Shown: positions 15,201 through 26,435 of the stretch, one piece after another | Layout of the letters: the number at the start of each line of letters is the position of its first letter | Position numbering within the stretch: the stretch's first letter is position 1 | Origin: Mactra quadrangularis | Lineage: Eukaryota > Mollusca > Bivalvia > Venerida > Mactridae | Reading direction: 5' to 3' | DNA length: 64,000 nucleotides | NCBI GenBank assembly: GCA_025267735.1 | Contig: CM046303.1 | Location: forward strand, 20,016,403 to 20,080,402 | Notes under the pieces: generated by a model | What the model was told of the DNA's origin: nothing | The model's input: the letters and a program-made list of their open reading frames with translations, nothing else | The model's database searches: none | Position numbers and translations under genes: made by a program

Positions 15201-17421
15201 AATGACATTTAAAGTCATTAATATTTATGTGATATTTAATCAAACATGTTCATACGGAAATGAAAACACATTTTTTGAGTCATATGTGATCGATATCAAC
15301 CAATCGTATTGCATTATTTTGTTAAGGGTTGTAATTCCATTGACATTAAATGGGGGTCAACTTTGTATTTCAGTGGTATGTTGCCTTCAACATGTGCTCT
15401 CTTCATTGATTGGTTAGAATTATTGGATCCTGAGATTGTTAGACTGGTACCAGAATTACAAGAGAAACTAATATTTGCTACACAAACTGTGACACAGTCT
15501 AACATAACCAGAGAACATAGCAGTCAACCATATTTGTTAGCTTTACTTACTCATCAATCTAGCTGGAATACATTACATAAATGTATTAATTCTTTATTAG
15601 AAAGTACAGAGAAAGGGTAAGACGTCTGTTTTGTCTCCTTATAGTCAGATTGTATGAACAGTTATGCTGTACAATCTGATGATCATCTTACAATTATTTG
15701 TATCAGTAAAACTTAACCTATTCAATCTACTAACTTGCCTTCATGGTTGAGTGGGCAAATTCGATGACTTTAATCATTGAAACCTCTTTCTGATAGAAAT
15801 CATTAGTTCAAGCCTCACTAGTGACTATTATTTTTTAATTAGATGAATAAATTCTCTTTCCTCAGTCATGCGATATGGGATAGACAATACAACTAATCAT
15901 TGTTCCCAAGATGCGCCAGTTCTAGACTTCCATTACCCCAAAGCAAATGCTTTACAAATGAAGTGTCATGTTCTTAGACTGGGCTCAAACCCACAACATT
16001 TTTTATCAGTGAGAGGTTACAGCAATTTAAAGCCAACATCATTAGTATTTGATTGTAAACACAGGTTTTATGATCTTACCTTAATGATTGATTGACTTTG
16101 ATCCTTTTGTAACTATAGTGCGTACAAAAAAACAAAACGTGTTTGGGTAAACATTAAAACTGAGACAATCCATTTCAGGGGTAGGCAGTTATGAAAATAA
16201 AATTTGTGTAATTCATTTTAACAAAATTAGCATGGTTGATAAACCACCACCACTTGGTAAATCAATGCTTGTTATGACAGAACGCTTTCCATTACACCAA
16301 CAACTAAGACACAAGTTAAACTTATCACAGTTGTTTATTTTAAAATCATCCTGGGCATCCCTCGTCGTGGATTAGTTCATTCTATTGTTATTATAAACTG
16401 TGTTTTGTTTTTTTGTTCCAACTATAATAGTAAATCAAATTTATTACATTTTAGCTCACCTGAGCTCAAAGTGGTTTAGATGAGCTAGACTGGGGATCTA
16501 TCTGTGTTAGTGCTTGCGTGTATGTGTCTGTTTTCAACAGTTTATAAAAATCCACTTGTTATAAACTATAAAGCCTGCAGTTAATTATTGCGTTAACTGA
16601 AGTTCCTCAGCAAAGTATTTTTAAGTTATGCCCCTTGAGTTAAAATTGGCTTCTCTTTAGGAGTCACAGTTTTTATTCAACTAATTATTACAGAACTAAT
16701 AGAATTTGTGTCAGATGCCTTTAGAATCTAGTTGTCAGATGAGCAGTCATGGGTACTATGGACTCTCTTGTTATACATGTATCTAATGATTTTGTTGATG
16801 TATCTATATTAATGTTGTAATACTTAATAATTTATGTCTATAATTTACAGTTATGATCCAGTGTCAGTATTAGATTTCCTATGGGCTTGTATACATGTAC
16901 CTAAGATATGGCAAGGTAGAGAAAGAACACAGACTAAGGTAGGATGGTTTCCTGTGGTCGCTATATTCAATATGAAAAGAGCGCTGTACAAATTTGGTAT
17001 ATGATGATAGTAATAATGATAATAATAACAACTATGTTATATGTTATATAACCTTATATAGCCTTCAGATAATAACCAACTGCTTTATGTACCAAAGCCT
17101 AGACTGGAATTTACAAAAAAATCTCTAAATTACTCAGGTCCAAAATTATGGAATGCATTACCATATGAGGTACAATCAGCCAGAAATTTACATTCTTTCA
17201 AACATAAATATACGTTGTGGTGGAATACTAAGTAACTTAAATGATCATTGAGCTCTAATTGTTTTCCTCATTTCCTATTTATCTCATTGTATATATTTTA
17301 TAAATGTTTTATTTCAATGTTTATCATGCTTGCTGTACATAATATGTAAATATGTTTTTGTTAAGAGGCTCACAGGGAAGATTGGGCCCTGCCTAACTGT
17401 GTTGCCTCTATAAATAAAGTC

Positions 17422-17463
<42 letters not shown>

Positions 17464-20400
17464 ACTTCTTAATAATTGCTGAATATAATTATGGCAGCAG
17501 TATTATATGATTGTTTAACTTTACATCGAAAGTCACTAATTTTTTCTAAATATTTTGAACAGTCAGGAATAAAATCCTTAATGTTACTTGGAGAACTAAC
17601 AGTAGGTTAAAATATATCAAAATTTACAAATTCTTAGAAACTGTTGTCACGTTTTCAGTTGATAACAAATTCCATGTTGAAAACTCCATGATGGTTGTAA
17701 AGTTGTATCATTTTATAATGTTGTTGTTGCTGTTGAATTTCAGAATCAGAATCCAGAAGATGTGCTTTGTTTAAAAAGTTGTCAGCTTACAGTTTTAGCT
17801 GATTACATCATACAAGAAGCTATTTTGTTCTCAGCCAATCAGAACTCAGCTTCTGTTGAAAATGAATCTAAATCAACCAATCGTACGCCGGCTTGTATTA
17901 GAAGTAGGATTGATTTATTGAGGGCTTGTATTTGTGGAGATGAAGAAAAAGTCATAGGACTTGTGCAATGTATTGAAAAAATCATGAAAACTAAAAGGTG
18001 ACATTTCGAGTATTGTTAATTTTTTCTTTTATTTTCTTTATAACTGATCATTTATGAATACAAAATTGAAACCCTGAAACAAGTTTTGTGGTCTGTTTTG
18101 AAGATAGTAGGTAAATATTTTCTCATACATAACTTCTGAAGAAAAATGTTGTGGAGGTAATGATTCTCCCTTTTTCAATGATGCGAAACAGCTGATAAAT
18201 TATACATCACAAAAATATAATTAGAACTAAAAATGATTGTTAATGGATTACAGTCATAGTATGGCTCATACTCATTACCACAAAGTCATTGTCTCTTTTA
18301 TACATTTCTGTGATATCCATCAAATCTTTTTGAGTTGGTCATAAAATATTTTCTGTTGCAATTTATCATCATACCTCTTGTCTATATAAATAAAGGCAGA
18401 CTTCAGTCCCTACAAAAAGTTCCTTGTGTATTGACTTTAGTTCAGAGACTTGAGATGGGCAGAAATGAGCCCATGCTTTGATGGTGCATATGTTTATACA
18501 GTAAAGTTCTGCTATAAGGACCTTCAAAATCAATGGTCTTAATACCAGGGTGGTCTTAAATAGGGTTCCATTTCCTTTTCAAATAAAGCATTTGGTTCTT
18601 AAAAACTTCCAAAAAATGGCATGATTTTGGTGGCCCTTATATTGGGACCTTACTGAACTATGTTTGTTATGAATATATTGTATTGTATATTTCAGTGAGA
18701 AATGGATCTATGAATCATTATTACTAGAGCTATATTTACAGTATCCATATTTGTCAGTGTGGTTATCTAATATGAAACATATAACATCAAATAGTATCAT
18801 GTCACATCTATCTAAAACACAGGTAATATTATAGAAATACACATACAGTCTAACCTGTGTATGTGACCTTCTAAATTTGACATTAGGGACCAATTTATTA
18901 AGTTATCTAACCTTGTGACCTTCTGAATTCGACATTAGGGGCCAGTTTATTAAGTTATTAGCATAGTTCACGTTTTTTTTTTGGGACAACCCTCATATAG
19001 TAACATTCTTTGTAAAGCAATCTTGATTTTTACCCTTTCTTTGAATTTAAAAATTTATCTGTCTTTTAAGACCATATGTGTCAATTTCCACTGATAGTCT
19101 TTTGATACAGATTAGACTATATGAATATATTGTTTTAAGTTTTAAGCCGAACTATTTGACTTTTGTATTGATTAGCAAGGATAATGTATGAACCACTGAC
19201 AGTTGAATAAAATCAATCAATAAGCAATATCAGAATACCTCTAGAGGGATGGAAAGCTGAAAATTGAGGTTAAAGAGTTGACATGAGAGTAAATTATGTT
19301 GTTTTTAGTTATGTAAATTGTCAGTAATTTTGTTTATTTACAAAGATAAAAAAAATGCTGGTCAAACTGATAGTTTTGTTTTCTAAGAACATGCATCTTA
19401 GTTAAAGAGCTGACTTGAAAGTAATTTTTAGCCGGATTTGGCTTTAATTTGATTTCCGCATTACATTTCTTGTTAATAATTTTATAAAAATTGTTTCAAA
19501 GTGAAAGTATGGATTGTTTTCTTGTATTACTAGATGGATATGGTAACACATAGATTAATCACAGGATTGTATCAAGGTAATAAAAGTAAAAGAACTGATG
19601 ATCTCATGTCAGATGTAAATATAGCATGTAGAAAATTAGCTGCTGAACATCCTGTATTAATGTTAAGGTTTGTATATTTTCGTTTAGGTTTAGTTGTGTT
19701 TGTAATAATTTATTTGAGTTCAATTGTGAGACAAATTCTAACAACTTTGATAAAGTCCATTTTTTTTTCAACTATCAAAGTTTGAATAATTTCATGGTGA
19801 TTGAATACACACTATCACAATATCATGAGTGTTAGGCAAAGAACACTACGTCGCTGTGAAATTATTAATTTTTTTACAGTTAAGTAAAAAACGAACTATA
19901 AATAACTTGCCAGTCCAATTCTTGGTCTCCCAGTAATGAGTTTCTGCCCAAGGAAATAATGGGGTAGGTTTTCGATGGGACTTGAAAACAAGATGGAGTT
20001 GGCTATCCAATGATTACCAGGCTAACCTCATCACTACTTGGCCATACCCACTCCTATTTAGGTTTACAAAGGCTCTGTGTTTAACAATGGCTTGAAGTAT
20101 GATATTGATTCACAATGTATTGTTTTGTAACCAGCCTTTACTGCTTGTAGCCACTTTTATAAGCTTCATTGGCTAACATAAGAAGTAACTAGGTGAAACT
20201 AGAACATTGCATGAGCTTTTTGGTGCCTCTGGTCCTCTTAAAATCATGTAGGGCAGTTGTCAGTCACTGGAAATACATGTTGTATATGCCTAGTAGTTGG
20301 TGAACAGCTAAATTCAGAGATTTAGCCTTTCTAGGAATGGTGCTTAAGTTGACTGACAGCTGTGATATAACCTAAACAATGTGTCACTACGAAGTTAAAC

Positions 20401-23400
20401 CCAACGAAAAAATAAGAAATTATTCAGGATATTGAAATCCAATGTGACAGTTCGAAACTGTAATTTTGATGTATGTGTTGTTATTGAAAGTGAATAGTTA
20501 AACACGTAGTTGTTATGATGAATGAGTACCAAGATCTGCATTATTGAAAATACAAACTATGCACTTAGTAGTTGGTTAACAGCTAAATCCAGAGATTTAG
20601 CCTTTCCAGGAACAGTGAGTAGGTTGACTGACCACCATTATATGACCTATACAATGTGTTGCGATGGGGTTAAACCCAACAAAAACAAAAAAAACGAAAA
20701 TACAAACTGTATAACATTATTATATTGTATGTATTACTATTGTATATTTCAGACAACTACCAGCTATTGTAGCTTTATTAAAGGGTAAAACACAGTTTAC
20801 ATTTACAGAATTTAAACAAAGAAATCTATTCTCTCTGTATTCATATATACTTGGTATATTAGAACTATTACAACCACATATATTTGATAAACAACATACT
20901 TCATTTAATGATATCATCGAAGAATACTTCTGTTTACTCAAGGTAAGAATCTTATGTATATCTTTAGCCCGATTTTTCAACAAAAAAAGTCGGCAGGCAG
21001 ACGGGCGTCCGTTGTCATTTACAATTGTGTTAAAGTTGGTTTTTTACCATATATTCCTGCCATTTATTGTCGGATCTTTATGAAACTTCATACAACAATA
21101 ACATACCATGTGATAAATAGAATTAGACAGTGACCACAACTCAACCTGGCTCTAGTATGGATTATTTCCCTTTGCAATTTTTGGTTTAAAGTTTTTCATA
21201 TGTTGGATATCTCTGTCATTTATGGTCAGATCTTAATGAAAATCCAGCTTCAATGTGGTTGCCACATTACTTTCCTTGTCCTGTAAATGTTTTGTGAAAA
21301 TATTTAGTTGGCTAGTTTATATTGACAGTCTTTCTGTGTTTTAGCTTGCCTGAAAACATTGTGTTTGGAGTGAGTTATTTTGACCAGTCTTTTACACCAT
21401 ATCTTCCTAGAATTTGAACATGATATACTGGGGTCCAAAAGTTTTTTAACACATGTTATGTTTTCATATTTTTTACTGGAAACTTGTACTTTTGTATTGA
21501 ATTTAATAATTATGAATTAAAGTCATTTTTCATTAAAAACTACATTTTGACAAAAAGGGAGGATGAAAGAACATAATTGAGTGTTCATGTTGAAATGTAC
21601 ATTAGCTGTGAAACTAACAACATGTGAAGTATATCTAAATATATTGTAAAATATCAGAAATGAACATGTGTAAAGAAACTTTGGACCCCAGTGTATATTC
21701 CTGCCTATCTCTGTATCTAGCAGAGCAGTTGTCTGTCGCCAGCAATTGGTGGCAAAGGTATGTGCAAGGTATTAGATTTAAAGATTTGGTCCAGTGATCT
21801 ATGCCTATCCAGCAAAAATGAGTAGGAAGTCTACTTTGATATGACTGGGGAAAATTGAAATGCTGTGAAAGCTGGGTACAATACAGTACTAAACTTGACC
21901 TTCTGTAAACTGATTGTATATTTGTCTTACTATGAATGTATTTTTGCCTTTATTTTCAGGATTATGGATCTCAGCAGTCAGCTGTTAGATTAACTCCAAT
22001 AGTTGTAAAACTTGTACAAATGTTAAATGATTATGTAAGATATGATTCTGTTAGAGCTAATACTTTACTGCAGAGACATGTTCTACTTCTCAGGTAGGCT
22101 GATTTTAGTAATTACAAACTGATTGATGCTATTTATACTGTTTGCTGCAATTTTCATATAACTTACAATTCACATGATCACTGTAATAAACTGGGCTTGT
22201 CAATTCACTAACATGCTTTCAACTCATTTTTAGCTTGACTTTCAAAGTAAATAGAGAGCTCTCCTACTTGCCCTAGCGTCTGCGTCCACATTTCTGATTA
22301 AAGTTTTTGTGCAGTAAAATATTTTTTACTATAACTGTTTTGTTTCTTAAGGTATCAACTTCAAACTTTATATGTATGTTCCTTATTATCAACAGCATCT
22401 CATGTGACAAGGTTCATAACTCCAAATACATTTTTTTTCAAAATTATCTGCCCTTGAACTTAGAGTTTTCTTTTAAAATGTTTGTTTTTACTGCAACTGT
22501 TTTATTTCTTAAGGTATCAACTTCAAACTTTATATGTATGTTCCTTATTATCAACAGCATCTCATGTGACAAGGTTCATAACTCCAAATACATTTTTATT
22601 CAGAATTATCTGCCCTTGAACTTAGAGTTTTCTTTTAAAATGTTTGTTTTTACTGCAACTGTTCTATTTCTTTTGGTATCAACTTCAAACTTTAAATGTA
22701 TGTTCCTTATTATAAACCACATCTCATGTGACAAGGTTCATAACTCCAGATACATTTTTTTCAGATTTATCTCCCCTTTAATTTAGAGTTTTCTTTAAAA
22801 AAGTTGGTTGTTACTGCAACTGTTTTATTTCTTTAGGTATCGACTTCAAACTTTAAATGTATGTTCCTTATTATCAACCTCATCTCATGTGACAAGGTTC
22901 ATAACTCCTTGTACATTTTTTTTTCAGAATTTTCCCCCTTTACACTTAGAGTTTTCTTTAAAAAGTATTTGTTTTTATTGGAATTGCTTTATTTCTTTAG
23001 GTATTGACTTCAAACTTTAAATATATGTTCCTTATTATCAACCACATCTCATGTGACAAGGTTCATAACTCCAAATACATTTTTTTTTCAAAATTGTCCC
23101 CCATGAACTTAAAATTTCCTTTATTTTTTTTTTTTACTTTAAATTTGTTAAGGTTATATTTTCAAATTTTAAAATATGTTAGTTCCTTATCATCAACCAC
23201 ATCTCGTATGACAAATACTTACTTAGTCGAGCATGCTGTCTCCTCTGACAGCTCTTGTTACGTCTACTTTCAGGGATGGGGTACTCAAGTATTATGAATA
23301 CAAGTACCACTTTTTCAAGTACACACTTGTACTCAGTACTCAGGAAAATAAATTATACTCATACTCGTTCTTACTCAAGTACTGAACTAGCAGTACAATG

Positions 23401-26400
23401 CTCTGTTCGATTGTTACACGCTGCCAAAGTTCTCCGATTATATAACTATCTGCATGATTGTACTATTTAAGTCTTTCTTTTTTTCTCAAAGATGGTGTTT
23501 TGAAGTTCTGTTTAGTACACCATTAAAAAAACAAATGTATTTTTAATAGCTGAACAAAAGCATGAAATGCTCTATGTGTTGGCTTTGAAATTTTAATTCA
23601 ACTATAATGCAATGAGCATAATTGTCATTTTATTTCTGCAAGAATTATTATTAATTTTAGCTGGTTTTTTCAATGAAAAAATTTGGCTTAAAATTTGGCC
23701 AAACCCTAGCTGGCGGATGGATGGGCAGTCAGGTGGGCTTAGGGTGTTGTTAACAATTGTGTTAAAGTTTTTTCTTTACCATGTATTTCTGCTATTAAAT
23801 GTCAGATCTTTATGAAACTTCATACAATGATAACATATCATGTGATGAACAGAATTAGAAAGTAACCACAACTCTACCTGGCTTTATTATGGATTATTAT
23901 TATACCCCCGCTTCGAAGAAGAGGGGGGTATACTGTTTTACCCTTGTCCGTGCGTTCGTCCGTCCGTCCATTACAAAATTTCCGTCGCAGTTTTCTCAGC
24001 AACTATATCATGTAGCAGCCTAATACTTTGCATATTGCTTCATCCCATAGTCCCATAGGGTGTAAAGCGATTTCATGCTCCTTGCTCATCTACTTCCTGT
24101 TTGTCGCATATTTTTAGATTTTGGCGGGGGTATCACTAGTGAGCATTAGCTCACAGATTTACTTGTTTCCCTTTGTAATATTTGCGTTAGAGTTGGATAT
24201 CTCTGTCATTTATGGTAAGATCTTGATGAAAATCCGGCTTTAATGTGGTTTCCACATTACATTTTTTTGTTATTTAATATTATGATTAATACATAGGGGG
24301 AAATTTAAAGTTTGGAAAATACTGATGATCAACTTTCAAAAAACAATGTACATGTACTGAAACAGACAAATTTCATGGTAATTACATAGAGTAATTCTCA
24401 AAATACTAAAATGGGTATTTATGGTGCAAACTTTCACTGATGTTATTATATTTTCAGTCAAGTATCGTGTCAGTTTCCAGACATGTCACCATTAATGTCC
24501 TTACTAGCTGGTTTAAGTATACCACGTGTTAGTAGCCAGGAGACATCATCAGCTGTTGTATATCCTGTTAGACCAGAATCTCCATGGACCAATCAACTTA
24601 CACCTATCATGGCGAAAATCAAGAAAGAAAACTCGGATGGTTTGTTTATAATTTTTTGTTGTTGTTGGGTTTAACCCTGTGGCAACACATTGTATAGGTC
24701 ATATCACTGCAGTCAGTCAACCTACTCACTGTCCTTGCAAAAGCAAAATCACTTGATCCTGTTCTAATCACAAATTTCAAACATTGCTGGACATCATCAC
24801 CAGGTTCATCAGTAGTACTGATCTTAATTCCATCCACTCTCTTCAATTGCACTATATTTTTGTTGTATGATATGCAATTTTGTACCAACCACTAGCCATT
24901 TCCTCATAAATCTTGCAAGAGTTAGCTATAAATGAGTTACACCCAGTATTTTTACGTGCATATTTAGTTTTGTATCGCTTGATCGTGAAATGAATTTTTA
25001 CAGCTTCAATAAATCACTTTCAAGCTTGCTTCTGGATCCCCAAGAGTTGTAGTAGTAGGATAAACTCAAGGAAAAATGGGTAGATTTGGGATTTGATTTA
25101 AGCCATTGCATAAGAACTGGCTACCCAATGATTACCAGTCCAAAGTCAAAACCACTGGGCTATATTCGCTCCTACATATATGTTGCTTCTATTTACAGAG
25201 ATATTATCAATGCTACAGAATTTAGATGATACATCTAAAAGAAAAGTTGAAATATTGGAACATTTTGTGGTAAGTCAATTTTATATCAACATTTTTACAT
25301 ACAATGGATCAATTGAATACCAGGGGCTGATCCAGGATTTTTTTCTAAGGGGGTGGGGTCCAAACTTTTTGTAGGGGAGTCCAAACTTTCGAACCACATC
25401 TGCATTATACACATTTTTCAGAAAAATGCAACATATTAATAATAAAATCTACATAACCATTAAATATATGTTGAGCACCAAGAAAAAATGCTTCATGCTA
25501 CTTAAAAAGGACTTACAGTCAAGAAATGCACTAATGGACAGGTACATTTTGGAAATTCTAGGGGGGGGGTCAGACCCCCCCTGACCCCCAAGCTAGATCC
25601 ACCTATGCATACTACATATAAATTATTGTTGAGTATATAATATCTTTGGTGGATCAGGACTGTGCTGGCTGCATGGGCTGTGGATTACTGCGATCATGTA
25701 AACAATGTCTAGTTCAAATGTAACCATCACCAGTACACATTTATATAGGAGATACTGCAACACTCTGTGTAGGTCATACCTTGATGGTCAGTCAACCTAC
25801 TCACTGTTCCTGGAAAAGCTAAATCTCTGGATTTAGCTGTAAACCAGTTACTCGTGACATACTTCTGTCAGTGACTGACTACTGCCCTACACGATTTAAA
25901 TTCAGTGGTAGGAGGGAGAAGGGTCGTAGATATTATTTCATGACCAAGCTTGGGCTGCTATAAACAGTAAAACATTTATATTTGTTTATATTTCAGGATG
26001 ATTTTAAAAGATTAATGTTATTTGCTAATGATCAATGTAGAAACACAACATTTGAACTTGTTAAAAGACATCTTAAACAAAGTCTAAGGTAATATATCAG
26101 TATATTCTTGTATATCATTATTATTTATTCATGATTGATTTGACATAATTATTTTGCACTTGTGAAAGGAAAGCTTTTAGATATTTAATAGTTGATGTAT
26201 GTTCCAATACATTCAGAAAAAAGTGCTTTCTGCTAGATGAACAATTTTCCTGAACTTAAACCACAATTTGACCCTCTGTGGCTATGTCAGAGAATAAGCT
26301 TAAATTACCACCTTGAACTTAAGTTGTCAAACAAATATTCAAATAATGTAATGTTTTTGTCTCTTTGTTCTTTCAATATCATCAATGATATCATGATAGC

Positions 26401-26404
26401 TTTC

Positions 26405-26435
<31 letters not shown>

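Noticed and set aside
17062..17235. Extra INTS1 exon
   Set aside because: The frame ends in a stop, carries the LINE C-terminal signature, and is followed by a LINE-type 3' UTR and microsatellite tail; INTS1 frame continuity skips it.
22307..23297. Plus-strand frames of 159, 70 and 97 codons with repeated 'SNFICMFLIINSISCDKVHNS'-like text
   Set aside because: They lie inside the pearl-like element's 162-bp tandem core and have no splice or promoter support; the minus-strand copy at 31437-31631 gives the same shadow.
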